DNA of 64,000 bases from Physcomitrium patens (GCF_000002425.4 NC_037258.1:3277003-3341002), one strand, 5' to 3'; numbered from the stretch's first letter, positions 1 through 12,240 are shown. The notes: generated by a model from the letters alone, not told the origin. Program-made: numbers and translations.

Positions 1-293
1 GTGATGATTTGAGTAAATTGATTGAAGAATGTTGGACTTTGAATCCTTCAAGAAGACCTAGTTTTGGGGACATTTGCAAGAGACTCATAACATTGAAAAA
101 AAAATACTTGGTGGGAATTGATGTAGCCAAAATACCTCATTTTGGAGTATTTAAGAAAGAAGATCATAAAAGAAGTAAATCAAAAGATGTTAATATTGGT
201 GATACATTGATAAGTTTTATATTAGAGATTTGGTGTGATATGAACCTTGCATTGGTTTATATGATTTTAAGATCTACACATTTAAATATGTGA
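1..293 (+). pseudogene. C-terminal end of a protein kinase domain, 5' part of a kinase-NBS-LRR gene (cut by window edge)
   Basis: The reading frame entering the window spells the last kinase helices: LIEECW, then RRPSF, then DICKRL, the subdomain XI arginine region typical of plant TKL/Raf-like kinases. The rest of the kinase lies left of the window. The frame continues through a basic linker (KKEDHKRSKSK) and stops at 291-293. An intron probably begins in this stretch and ends near the AG at 404-405, where the NB-ARC frame opens. The kinase tail sits directly ahead of an NB-ARC domain on the same strand. This matches the kinase-NBS-LRR (PNL) class described in mosses, so it is most likely the first domain of the gene that continues to 3204. 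I treat it as part of a pseudogene because the downstream parts are broken. The exact donor site is not resolved. Confidence 0.7.
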
Positions 294-405
294 AAGTTAA
301 TGAAGTTGTTTTGTCAAAATATGAATATGTGGTAAGATTAGTTTTTAGAAACTATAGCATGAATTATATATTTGTTAACATCTTGATTTGGTTAATTGCA
401 TAGGT

Positions 406-1480
406 ACATGATTGTGAAGACAATATAATGGGTGTAGAACAATTTTTGTCAAACATCAAACAACTATGTAAGAATGGAATAAATGCATTGTGTTTTGTTG
501 GTATGAGTGGAATTGGAAAGACCACATTAGAAAAGTTTACATTTGATACTATGCAACACATGTACAATGTATTATGCTTTGTTGAAGGTATTCAAAAAAA
601 GGATAGTGCTCTTTCAATAATTTGCAAAGTTTTGAACCAACTAAACTTTGAATCAAAACCAAGGAGTTTAGAAGAAGTACAAGCTATGATGAAAGAAGTA
701 TTGATGAGCAAAAAGTTCATGATGGTCTTGGATGATGTGAAGGACAAGAGTCAAATCAATGATGTAGTACCTACAAATATTCTATGTTTTAACAAAGGTA
801 GCATATTAATTGTGACAACTCAAAATTGGGAGGTGGTAAAAAGCTAACCTACAAAGATTCATAAATTTGATATTGGAGAACTAAACAAAGATGCAAGTTT
901 GAAGTTGTTTACAGCTTATTCTTATAGGGATGGTGATGAATTGTCTAAAGAACTTATTGAGGTTGGCAAAGAGATTGTAAGATCTTGTAATGGACTATCC
1001 TTGAGTTTAAAAGTTTTGGGATCATTTTTCGGAGGACAAAAGAAGTTGAAATGTTGGGAAAGAGCTTTGCAAAAGTTAAGAAGAGGAAGACCTTTGGATG
1101 GAGATGAAATAGATAGTGAATATAAGCTATGGACTGTTTTGAAGATAAGTTTTGATGCCATGAAAGTTGAAGAAAAGAACATGTTTTTGGACATATGTTG
1201 CTTCTTTTGTAACAATGTGAAATGGGATGGTACAATCAAAAAAGACCATAATACAAATATGAACCAATAAAAAAAGTGGAGTTGAAGAGCAAGATGCAAG
1301 TATTGTTTTAGATATGTTGATTCATCAATCAATGATAAAAATAAAAAAAGATGGAGTAATAAAAGTGCATGATCAATTACAAGATATGGGATGAAATATT
1401 GTTAAAGAAGAAAAAGAATACAAAGACACACGAATTTGGATTGCAAATATGATGCCGATGCATGGAGTAACAACAAAGGT
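406..1480 (+). pseudogene. NB-ARC ATPase segment of a broken kinase-NBS-LRR resistance gene (copy A)
   Basis: This would have been the nucleotide-binding switch of an intracellular immune receptor. An exon opens after the AG at 404-405. Visible motifs in order: P-loop GMSGIGKTT (about 500-526), kinase-2 as MMVLDDV (about 720-740), the RNBS-B-like GSILIVTT (about 805-830), a degenerate GLPL as CNGLSLSLKVLG (about 987-1020), and the TIR-class-like RNBS-D as MFLDICCFF (about 1181-1207). A TAA at 845-847 interrupts the frame, which then resumes in register. After 1270 the frame shifts; the MHD-like piece, HDQLQDMG, is still legible around 1368-1395 and is followed by a TGA. The likely donor AAG|GTAAGA lies near 1479. 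With an in-frame stop, a frameshift and another stop it is a pseudogene. A second copy of its 3' half lies at 29525-30190. Confidence 0.85.
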
Positions 1481-1839
1481 AAGACTTTCAAATAGTGGTA
1501 GAATAACTTGAATACAATTATTGACATAAAATAAATAATAAAGAAAATTAAAGTAGAAGACATTTGAATTTTTATTAAGTACAATATTACAAAACTTGTA
1601 TGTTGCAATGTAAAATACTTAAAGATTTGTATACGGTTGAAGTACTTGATAAAGCTATGGATTGTGATTTCTAATTATTTTCTTGTCATGTTGATTAGTT
1701 GGAAGGTATAATTCTTAATTATAACATGAAAGATAACTTGAGAAGGTTTATTATGAAAGGATTACAATTTTTTTCTTTATGAATTTTTGTATGTAACATT
1801 GATACAAAGCAAAGTGAAGATGTCTTTGAAATATTCATG

Positions 1840-3204
1840 TTATTCGTAGAAAATGCAAACAAGTTAAAAGTTTTGTTACTAAGAAATAATCATTATCATT
1901 ATCTTTATGGATTTCACAACAAAATAAAGTTGCCCTTTGCAATGTGTAATGAAGAGTTTTAAAAAGTATTTGAAGAATTGACAATATTGAGTCTAATAGG
2001 ATTTACTTTTGGTGAACCACTACCTAGAACATTGTTTACATCTAGTACGTTGATGAGACTTGATTTAGATGGATCTATTGAACTCAATGTAATACATAAT
2101 GGCTTTAAAAACCTTACAAATTTAATAAACATAAGATTACTAAATAACAAAACTTTAAATATAATGTCAAAAGAATAGACAAACATAACTTCTCTAAAAA
2201 CACTTGATATAACTAGATGTGCAAGCTTGATAAGCTTACCAAATGAATTAGAAAATCTTTCTTCTTTTGAAGAACTTTATTTAAATCGTTGCTCAAGTTT
2301 GATAAATTTACCAAATGAATTGGCAAATCTTTCTTATTTAAAAAAGCTTGATTTAAGATATTGCTCAAGCTCAATAAGCTTACCAAATGAATTGAAAAAT
2401 CTTTCTTCTTTAACAATACTTGATTTGAGTGGTTGCTCAAGCTTGAAAAGCTTGCCAAATGAGTTAATAAATCTTTCTTCTTTAGAAGAACTTGATTTGA
2501 ATGGTTACTCAAGCTTGACATGCTTGCCAAATGAATTGGTAAATCTTTTTTCTTTGACAAGACTTAATTTGAGAGGTTGTTCAAGCTTGACAAGCTTATC
2601 AAATGAATTAGCAAATCTTGCTTCTTTGGCAAGACTTAATTTGAGTGGTTTCTCAAGCTTGACAAGCTTGCCAAATGAATTTACAAATCTTTCTTCTTTA
2701 GAAGGACTTGATTTGAATATTTGCTCAAGCTTGATAAGGTTGCCAAACGAATTGAAAAATCTTTCTTCTTTGACAATACTTGTTTTGAGGGATTGGTTAA
2801 GCTTGACAAGCTTGCCAAATAAATTGGCAAAACTTTCTTCTTTGACAAGACTTGATTTGAGTGATTGCTCAAGCTTGACATGCTTGCCAAATAAATTGGT
2901 AAATCTTTCTTTTTTGATATGACTTGATTTGAGTGGTTGCTCAAGCTTGACAAGCTTGCCAAATGAATTGGCAAAACTTTCTTCTTTGACAAGTCTTGAT
3001 TTGAGTGATTGCTCAAGCTTGACAAGCTTGCCAAATGAGTTAGTAAATCTTTCTTTTTTGACAAGACTTCATTTGAGTGGTTGCTCAAGCTTGACAAGCT
3101 TGCCAAATGAATTAGCAAATCTTTCTTCTTTGACAATACTTGATTTGAGTGGTTGCTCAAGCTTAACAAGCTTACCAAATGAATTGGCAAATCTTTTTTT
3201 TTGA
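1840..3204 (+). pseudogene. LRR region of the broken kinase-NBS-LRR gene (copy A)
   Basis: The ligand-sensing repeat end of the receptor. From about 1860 the frame reads LRR-like leucine spacing (KVLLLRNN). It crosses a TAA near 1960, then continues through FEELTILSLIGFTF and LMRLDLDGS to another stop near 2176. From 2227 it enters a regular array of 24-residue LRRs containing CSSL, SLPNEL and NLSSL and repeating LDLSGC. One TGA (2920-2922) interrupts the array. It ends at TGA 3202-3204 inside a truncated last unit. The same order of sequence, more decayed, occurs at 36776-38290. The leucine register is maintained throughout, so this was a genuine LRR domain, probably one long 3' exon. Confidence 0.85.
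2224..3204 (+). repeat. Tandem array of 14 LRR-coding units, 72 bp each
   Basis: I count 13 full units of 72 bp plus a truncated fourteenth. Each has the DNA core CAAGCTTGACAAGCTTG followed by CCAAATGAATTGGCAAAT. Neighbouring units differ at only a few positions and often share the same variant, as expected from unequal crossing-over or conversion within the array. In protein terms each unit is one 24-residue LRR of the kind seen in TIR-NBS-LRR proteins. Reverse-strand open frames across the array are shadows created by the repeat. Confidence 0.9.
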
Positions 3205-4789
3205 AAGCAATTGTTTTGGAAATTAGATTGTTTCCTATTATGATGGAGTCTATGCAAAAAAAAAGAAAATTTGGTCAAAATCTTAATGCTTAGGCATCCA
3301 ACATAGAAAGAGTCTCCATAGCAAGTTATTGAAGACATCTTCTTTCTTGCCATGGCTAGCCTTAATTTGACCATTGAACAATCTATAGTCAAACTTGTTG
3401 TTGATTCCAAGAATGTGCATGACTTGATGGATTATCCCCTCTCAAATGTGAAAGGTCGATATAGATTTACAAATCACAAGTAAAAGCCCTCACAAAGATT
3501 AATTTTAAGCCTTTATTCTAATTAGTTTTTTATAGAAATAATTTTGGTTTGTTTTCTTAGGCTTATATTATCAGAAGCTCCATAATGGCTTTGTAGAGTA
3601 TTCACTAGATTTTTGTAATGTGTTGTCAAAAATTGTGCAATATAATTGACTATATTTTTAAACTCTTGGATTTATACTTTGTAACTTTTGCTAATTATGA
3701 TGGTGAGTGAATCAATCATCAATGCAACAAGCTTGAAAGAAGATGTTTTTGTTAAATCCTAGATGTTGAATATTTGACATTTGAAAATTCATGCCTCTAA
3801 AGTTTTGTGCTACATAGAATATTGTTGTACTTATGTAAACAAGGAATTGCTAATAATGAATTAATTGCTTAAATACAATGTTGCCTTCATGTTGATGCTT
3901 AGTCAATTGGAAAAGTAAGTGATGCAATTTAATTTGCAATAATATTTGGACTTTATGTAGTTATAAAAAAAAAAAAAAAAAATACAATAATGGCAATCAA
4001 CATCATTTTTATCCATGAAAAATTAGAGCCATGTACAAGGATCTTATAGATGAAGTCTTAAGGGATTAAAGTTCATTAGTTTCTTCTCTTTTATAAATAT
4101 CAAGGAGTTTCTAAATATCCAATTAAAAACTCAAAAGGTTCTTCAAATTAATGAACTTATTATTTTAACTACATATTTTGATAGGTGAATCATTAGACTG
4201 AAGTTCTATGCCAAAAACTTATTAAATCTTCATGCTCTTTTATGTCGGTTTTGTTTCTTTAAAAATTTGCTCCACATATTACAAAAATATTGAATGCATT
4301 TAGTGACTAATAAAATATTATTCAAAATATTGTTTCACATGAAAGATATTCAAATGCTATAAGAAAAACAGCCACAAAAACAAAAGTAGACAAAAAAAAA
4401 AAAAAAAAAAAAAAATCCACTTGAATTTGAAGTGTCATTGATATACAACACTTTCATATTGCATCATTTTTTTTATAAAATCAAAGAACGTAAGTGATAA
4501 CCAATCCATTAGAAAAATAAGATTTATAAAGAAGCTCCATTCCATGTATGACTTCCAAACACCACTCGACTCAAAGGCTAGCATGTTGATCAATTAGAGT
4601 AAGTGAGAAGGTGTTGGATGTAAGAACCGGAAACTAGCATGGATATGGCATTGGCAACAGCATAATATAATTATAGCAATAGATAGAATAAATAAGGGAG
4701 CTTAAGTTCTAAAAATAGATCATAAAACTTTCAACTCTAAAAACAGAGTGGCAAAAGAAAGAAGAAAAAGAATTAAAGAGTAATCAAAT

Positions 4790-5720
4790 TTTATATAGCT
4801 CTTCTTGAAAGAATTGCCAACCAAACTCTTTGTGACATTGTCCTAGATAGCATTGGATTGTGCTACTTTGAAGCCAAAGCAATCTTGAGATGATTTAGCA
4901 ATAAAGCTAATTTGTCCACTCACTCTCTTGTTCTCTTTCTTTCTTTCTTTCTTGTCATGATCTTTTTTTTGCCCTAATTTTCCATATCTAATAAGTTTAT
5001 CACATATGTTCAAAAGCAAAAAAATTATAAAATATTAGTTGATGTGTCAATTTTAATACAAAGCAATACAAAAACAACATAGTGCATGTTCTAATGCATC
5101 ACTTTGATCTCTTGTTAGAAATATTTCTATTCCAGAAAAATTTTGTTTTCATAAATTCCATATTTTTTGATTATCTCAGCAATATGTTTTTTAGAAGAAA
5201 ATTTCTTGCCTTATAATTCATCTATCATGACATAATGTACCACTACTTGACTACACTAATACTTGAACATGTCTTAAAAGTACTGCAATTTACACTTCCA
5301 TTCAATAATGTTATCTTTCTAAAAGTTAAATTCTTTCATCAACTTTGTATCCTTGAAGTTAAAGTTTGTTTGAGAATAATACTTGATAATGTAACATAAA
5401 TTTAAATCTTTGAAATATTCTACATCCAACAATTCCACATATTTGATTATCTTTAAAGTTTTCTTTGTCAAAGGATCTTACAATACTACATGATTTCCAA
5501 AAGCAATTAATCAAAACTTTGGAATGCTGTAAATAATAGCAATCCACATATTATATAATAGGCATTGGATATTGTTGTAAAATTGCTTAAAGATTTCAAA
5601 TTCTTAATTAAATCCTTCAACATCATCTAATCTCTTCATTAACATAACATGCTTGAAAATCTATGGAAAAGACTCTTAGTCATGTTCATTGATTCATATG
5701 GTTTCTCTTTGATAGCAATG
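4790..5720 (-). pseudogene. Decayed coding region of unknown family (copy A)
   Basis: I do not recognise this family. Read on the minus strand from about 5680 down to 5080, one frame gives sensible, mixed-composition protein (MLMKRLDDVEG, then VELLDVEYFKDLN, then DTKLMKEFNF, later KKFSSKKHIAEIIKKYG). It is broken by many TAA/TAG codons. A second stretch from about 4935 to 4795 reads QISFIAKSSQDCFGFKVA and is probably a following exon. The same protein reads from copy B (25630-26540), with conservative replacements such as N/D, V/I and K/R and with several of the same stops. That pattern points to a former gene that was already dead before the block duplicated. No catalytic or binding motif is evident. 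Confidence 0.45.
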
Positions 5721-6483
5721 TTTATATAATATATAGCTTTTAATATTTAAAAATTATATATAACTAAATTCTACTACAATATCAATATCTTATAAGAACA
5801 TAATAACTATTTCATATGATTCAATTATTAACTTCAACAAATCTCTCAAAAGATTATTATGAATCAATTTCAATGTCTAGGAGTATATGTGGCAACCAAC
5901 TAGATATCTAGATTTGTAATGAATAGTTGGTTTCTTTGAAATCACAAATAGATGTTGGTATGTAAGAAAATAAGACTCTTTACTATGATTTAAAAAGGTC
6001 TCAAAGATATGTAAAGCTTGAATATAAAACAATCCATCATTGGTTTAAAATTGAAGATTGAATAGTAAATGATAGACAATCTTAAGTATTACTTGAATAA
6101 TAGATGTATAGAAAAGATATCTAATAAGTAATCAAATAAATCTATTTCAATTATAATAAATGTCAAAAATTTAGAAGTATTTCAAATTTATATTTTGCAA
6201 TCAAAAAAAATATAAAAATCAAAGTATCAAATATTATAATATTAAATAGACATATTTTAAAGATTGCATGTTTTATAATTCTTTACAAATGTAATCTAAA
6301 AATATGTCTAAAGAATGGAAAGGAATTATAGCCACTTTATAAGCAAAAATTACAAAAAAAATATAAGTCAAACTAAGATTTAAAGATTTATAATGTATTC
6401 AAATCAAGAAGGCTTGTAATAATATGCACCAATAATTTTTTTTTGATAAGTTAGAAGAAACTGAAGTCATTCAATTAAAATAA

Positions 6484-6485
<2 letters not shown>

Positions 6486-6535
<50 letters not shown>
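6486..6535. repeat. (TA)n microsatellite
   Basis: About 25 uninterrupted TA units. It is absent from the equivalent position in the duplicated copy near 27312, so it expanded after the duplication or was lost there. Confidence 0.97.
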
Positions 6536-6537
<2 letters not shown>

Positions 6538-7488
6538 ATTTAATATTATTTTTTAACTACTACTACAAAAAGGCTCTTAAATTATATTATTTATCTATAA
6601 TAATATAGTCATAATATTTTTATATTACTCATTTCAATTTAGTACCTTTAATTATTATGCACGTTTTAATTAGCATAAAATTACTTATTATTAAATTATA
6701 ATTATAACAATATAATTCTTTAATGAAAGTAATTTTCTTCAAAATATTGAAGAGATAGTTGAAATCTTTATTCAAAGGTTAAAAATTAAGCTTGATGTAT
6801 TATCTAATACATTATTATAATTATGCAATTGTTATAAATATTTGGTTATTTTTATCATTTGAAATCTTTATGAATCTGACCTTATTTTGTACAATTATTA
6901 TACTAAAAGCCATTATAATATAAAAAATAATCATAATATTTAAAAGGTTAAAAATAAAATTTAAGGTTTAAAAATTAGTATAAAAAACCACTTATCTTGA
7001 CTCATGATTAATATGAGTCATTATCTTGGGTTAGTATGAATCATGAATCAATTTCTTCTTATTATACTTGAAATAGTTATTAAGCAGCTTAAAAACAATA
7101 ATACTTATTAAAATCAAGTAGATTCTAACTTAAACCAATATAATTCAATAAAGAATTCTCATATAATTGGTTAAATTAATAAAAAAATATAAATATAAAT
7201 AAAATAAAATAAATATTTACTTAAATTTGTAATTTAAAATTACTTGTTTTTATTTTTTATTTTTTATTTTTTTAAATAGTTATTTTTAATAATCCCAAGC
7301 CTTGTAATAAAGAATTAAATTATTTTAAAATTTAGTATAAAAATAGATCTTATAAGACTATAATAGAATTTGAAAAGATCATAGTTTTAATATTTTTATT
7401 CATGTATTATTTTAAGCTTAGAATTAGCTTTAGGATAAGAATATATCATAAATATGAAAATTAAAGTATCTAGTAATATACCTTGTCT

Positions 7489-7491
<3 letters not shown>

Positions 7492-7547
<56 letters not shown>
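7492..7547. repeat. (TA)n microsatellite
   Basis: About 28 uninterrupted AT units. The Tyr-Ile run in the antisense open frame at 7396-7578 is only this repeat translated. The duplicated copy B lacks it. Confidence 0.97.
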
Positions 7548-7549
<2 letters not shown>

Positions 7550-8020
7550 ATTAAGATTAAAATTTTAACTATAACCAATTTATAAAAATATCTTTTAATA
7601 AGTATGATATATCCTTGATTTATATCAAAAATATAAAAGAAATAGAACTAAAAAATTTAAGAGTTTTAGAGAAATGTTTGAAGAAAGATATATAACTTTA
7701 AGATTAGTTTTTTTTACTTTAGTAATATAATATTAAGTTTAAGAAAAATTATTTTTTAGATTTAGTAAAGAAAATTTATTTTTTTAATATAAATTACAAA
7801 TTTATATAAAAATATTTAATTAAAATTCATTTCTTAAGTCTAATAGTAGGTTTTAATGATATAATAACAAAATTAAAATCCTAAATGAATATGGTAGTTT
7901 TAAAAATCTATTTGAAAAATAATAATGATTGTATGATGGTTTCAGGACAAACATAACAATTTTGTGAAGAAGAACCTCTTTGAAAAATACAAAACTATTT
8001 CCTAAAACTTATATGTTTTT

Positions 8021-8024
8021 AAAA

Positions 8025-8055
<31 letters not shown>

Positions 8056-8057
8056 AA
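8021..8057. repeat. (AAAT)n microsatellite
   Basis: Nine or so perfect AAAT units. The copy B position near 28440-28490 has a degenerate form of the same repeat. Confidence 0.95.
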
Positions 8058-10477
8058 TCAACAAAACAAAAAATATACATTGTTTCTAATAATAAAACAC
8101 TTGTTTATTTAAAGGAGGAGCTTACAATAAAATTCAAAGAGATCTAATGCATTTGAAAAAAAATCATTACCTTATATATTCTAATATATTTTTAATTATT
8201 TTTAGATTTGTTAATTTTACCTCAAAACATCTACTTTGTTGCATCTTTGAATCATGTATATTTGTTCTTATCCACCTTTCAAGCTCTTATATAGCACATT
8301 ACTCAATTTTGCATATAAATGCACAATAAACATATCTTTTGTTCAAATCTATTTAGTAATTCTTTTTATTCATCAACTAATATTATTATCTTTTTTTCAC
8401 AAGGTTGCTAGTTTGCATCAGCTGTAATTTTTGTTTTAAAACTAATACACTACAATTATAATATACATCATATTGTACTTGTCGACTTACTAAACCTTCA
8501 TGTTGATTTTATTCTATTCTTGTTGATAATTTCTCTACTCTAGTTTTTTTTGACAACAATTAAAATCCTACATACCTCATTATCTTCTTTTTCTTTCTTA
8601 ATCACAATTCTATTGCAAATTCCACCATTCTTCAATCACACTTTTGGATGCCTTCTATAATATCACACAAATTCCTTATTGTTATATTCTACTTATTGTT
8701 CTTATTGTCACTCTTGTTATATTCTTTTTGTGCCATACTTCTTCTTACTTCATAATTGTCTTTCTACAATAGTAAATTGTTGTCTTTTGTTCTTATGTTT
8801 GTTCTTTTATTGTATCCTTACTTCATTTTTTTCATTGTTCTTGTTGGTTCACAATTTTGTTGTTATTTGCCGCTTTTATAGAATCTATCATTGTTGTATT
8901 TAGTCCTTTCATTTTCAATCTAAACTTATGAAGTATAAAATGCCTCCAGCATGCTTCTAACTCAAATCGGTTGTAAAACAACTTATTATCCTGCAAGCAG
9001 AAGAAGAAACCTTATTCCTTTTTCTAGTTTTTTTGTTATTTGCCCTTCAATTACATTTCACTTTTGAATCTAGTTCGCATTTGTACCTCACCCTCAATTA
9101 TATTTCACTTTTAAATCTAGTTTGCCTTGGTACCTCACTCACATAATTTTAGTTTGACCTTATTCACTTATTTTTACTTGATCTCTTGTCATCGTGTTCC
9201 TTTAATTGTTGCTATTGGTTTGTCAACATTAACTTACTTTATTGCCCTTCTTATTGAATTGAATTGCTTAGCTGCTGTTTTTTGGCACTCAAAGGTAGTC
9301 GTCTCACTTCATTACCACATGTCATTCTCAATTGTACATCAGCTCTTGCAAACAAGTTGTCACTGAGGTAAGTTGATCATTATTATTGGACCAATTCAGT
9401 ACTGCACACCTTTGTTACAACAAGTCGATGCTTTCCACACCCCTAGGTTCATAGCACATATAATCACATGCCTCAAAAAGATACATCTCACTTAATCCTA
9501 CTAAGTAATATTGTATCAATTTGCTAGAATCATCTAAGGTAAATTTTGAGTATACAAAAACTATAATCTACTTATTAAGAATCTTATGTTGCTTATATGA
9601 GTTCAAGTCCTTGAACATCATTCTACTCCACTTGCAATGCTCTTGATTGAATTGTCAAAAGAACATCGTCTTCAAATTTGGCAACCTCTCATCGAGCATT
9701 ATTAGATTGTTATTCAGAAGCAATCGACTAGTTGCCTTGAGATAAGAAATTATTATCAATCATAATAAGAAGGATGACACATGAACCAATATAAGAAATT
9801 TTCTCGTAGGAGCTCTATGCCACGAATGCTTAAAAAAAATAGCAAATAACATCACATTTTACTTTTCAAGTGTGATGCTTGGAACACAACTGTGGTTGTT
9901 TCAAGCATCCCATATGGATAAACTTTCATCCATTTTTAATTCTTTCTGGAAAATCTAGTCTATTACCAAGATTCAAATCCAAAGATATACCAGTTCCTCA
10001 AGCAAGAATTTTTATAGACAAGCTTTCTTGAGATTTGGACTTTATGCACGTAATATTCAATATTTTGTATGAGAATGTATGTCTAGACTTTACAACTCAA
10101 CGTTGAGTATCGATGGAAAATGCATTGCAATGTTGAAGAAGTATAAATATACAACGTTGTTCTAGATTGCATCATCCTCATCTATTGTCCTTTATATGCT
10201 CTCTTCATTCTCTAAAGCTCAGCATGCATCCTTGCAAGACCAAACTATATTAGGGAAGCAAGCCTATCTGATTTCTTCATGTTCATAAACTCATTATGCA
10301 CATGATGGCTGCTACTCCAAAAAAAAAGGGTCCATGTCACAGAAGATCTATGAAAGCATGCCGAAAAACCTTCGAAACTACAATTGCGTTTAGCTTAAAT
10401 AGTTTGTCATAGAATTGAGAAGAAGTAATTGAAATCTAACATCCCACGTTTGAGCTCATTTGCAAAACATCTGCAAC

Positions 10478-10637
10478 GACCTTGATTGCAGACAACACCA
10501 TGCTCTTCTGCAAACACAATGCAAATATATTTCTACTAACTGATTGAGAGGGTGACATTGACCTTAATTGTAGACAACACCATGCCTTTCTGTATACACA
10601 ATGCAAATATATTTCTACTAAATGATTGAGAAATGAC
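10478..10637. repeat. 82-bp tandem duplication (two copies)
   Basis: GACCTTGATTGCAGACAACA at 10478 recurs as GACCTTAATTGTAGACAACA at 10560. Both are followed by a near-identical stretch ending in TATTTCTACTAA and TGATTGAGA. The copies differ at roughly ten positions. No function is evident. Confidence 0.85.
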
Positions 10638-11134
10638 AATGTGAAGTGAAGTGAAATACAACAAAGTAGAAAATGGAGCTTTTCTGTGGGGACTAAGGCA
10701 CATGGAGATTGTAGAGTAGCGATAGTGATGGTAGCGGGGTTGAATTCTTACATCAAATACGTTGATGATGATAATAAGTGGCCATGGCCATTGAATCAAA
10801 TCTGCTTTGCTTTTGTGGCTTTATGTTCCCTTGATGACTATACTTATTTCTTATTTCTTTCTTATTTTGGAGATATGTGAAGAATTAGGGTTGAGTATAA
10901 TTGGGATATTAGATTCTCTAGTAAATGTGTTTTGAAATATTCTTTAGAATACACCTTTTTTGTAACAAAAAAATTCTAATAATAATACTCATAAGAAAAG
11001 TAAGAAATGTGGTGAAACTAATGTATAGTTTTTGAGACGATATCTTAATTTGGTGTATTTTTTATTTTTATTTTTTTTTTAATGATGCACCCACCAAACA
11101 AATTCTTTAGGTTTTATACAAAATAATGCCTTGG

Positions 11135-11137
<3 letters not shown>

Positions 11138-11171
<34 letters not shown>
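11138..11171. repeat. (TA)n microsatellite
   Basis: About 17 TA units, uninterrupted. Confidence 0.95.
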
Positions 11172-11174
<3 letters not shown>

Positions 11175-11989
11175 CTTTTTTTTTATCTTACACATATAGT
11201 CAAATGATATTTTTAAATTTTATTTATTCTTAATGAAGTTAGTGAGTTGAATAAAGCTATAATTGTTGTTCAAGCTGAAGGTATTGAAAGAGAAATAAAG
11301 AAGTTCATGTAAATGGAGTGAAATGTTACTACACATATTACATATTAGTGTGTAATATGGTTCAATAGAGATTAATTGAATTAAGATTCCAATATGATTT
11401 TAAGTGAATACATTACATAAGTACTAAAAGAATTAGGATCAGTGTTCATAGCCATTTAACTCTAACATAGTGATTGTTTTATGGTTACCATTTAATGAGA
11501 TAGTATATCTAATTACAAACTCTATGACTTAAATCCTATAGAGAAATAAGTCACAAATATTCAAAATCATTGAAATGTGTTTTTTTTCTTCATTTTAATA
11601 ATACCAAACTACTAAGAAATAATTGGCCTTGGCCTTCTTTTTATACTCATTATTTCAACATACTTGCTACATTGTTATTGTATGTATATGTTTTTTTTGC
11701 ATATGAAATGTAATGTATAATACGTGAAATTGGTGCTTAGCTATTTTATTTGTATATATATATAAGGGATATTTATATATTTTTAATATTTGTATAGAAT
11801 AATATTAATAATATTATTATTTTTATTTTCTTTTGATAATGTTTAAGTTTTTACTTTTCATATCTATGCTATGTTTGTTGTGGATAATTTTGCTACATTT
11901 GTTATAAGATTTAACCTCATAAATCTTCAAAACTTTATTTAAAAAATATTAATCTTTAAAATATTATCAAATCAACAAAATAATTTTAT

Positions 11990-12240
11990 TAATTACAGGT
12001 TACTACATTATTGTTTTTTTGTTTGTTAAATGAAATGTCGGTGAAATGATTGAGCTTTAATTAAATTGCAAACATACACACTATTAGATCCTCAATGACT
12101 CTTTTTAATATTGGCAGTATTAGATATTTTTTTATCATTTTGCTTTAGAAGCTCTTGAACTATTATCAATATAACATAATGTAATTTTAACATATATTAA
12201 TAGTTGACATAGATTTATTTATTGTCAAAGGAATCGAAAT
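11990..12240 (+). repeat. Short dispersed duplication, copy 1 (partner at 38705-38961)
   Basis: A stretch of about 240 bp containing ATGATTGAGCTTTAATTAAA, then TGCAAACATACA and TTAGATCCTCAATGACTC. It recurs in the same orientation at 38705-38961 with many substitutions. Copy 1 lies about 1.4 kb upstream of the F-box/LRR pseudogene, copy 2 about 1 kb upstream of the GC-rich 5' flank of the BEACH gene. No open frame is conserved. Confidence 0.75.

Larger units (their letters stand above)
3231..9075 (+). repeat. Segmental duplication, copy A (partner at 24185-29483, direct orientation)
   Basis: From TTTCCTATTATGATGGAGTC at 3231 onwards, the sequence can be followed almost line by line in the block starting at 24185. 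Examples are the shared GCTTAGGCA stretch near 3290 and 24243, and the shared minus-strand coding remnant. The match fades near 9075, where the partner jumps into LRR sequence. Copy A is about 550 bp longer, partly from two long TA microsatellites absent from copy B. Divergence is substantial (many substitutions and small indels), so the event is not recent. Apart from the minus-strand remnant at 4790-5720 I see no recognisable gene; base composition is extremely AT-rich. Confidence 0.85.
9076..11989. other. AT-rich stretch without recognisable genes
   Basis: No open frame here has recognisable motifs, consistent codon composition or plausible splice structure. It holds an 82-bp tandem duplication (10478-10637) and a TA microsatellite (11138-11171). 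Between about 9080 and 10900 the base composition is a little less AT-rich than the flanks, so a very decayed gene cannot be excluded, but I cannot read one. Confidence 0.5.

Noticed and set aside
2224-3204. Regular repeats resembling a CRISPR-like array
   Set aside because: There are no unique spacers; the whole 72-bp unit repeats and encodes leucine-rich repeats in a plant genome.
2213-3410. Long minus-strand open frames opposite the LRR array (Lys/Ser/His-rich repeats)
   Set aside because: They are the antisense reading of the 72-bp LRR units; the plus strand keeps LRR leucine spacing and domain context.
8679-9366. Cys/Tyr/Leu-rich plus-strand open frames (also at 28564-29364)
   Set aside because: Although related between the duplicated blocks, they have composition expected of translated AT-rich DNA, and I see no motif or codon-level conservation strong enough to call a gene.
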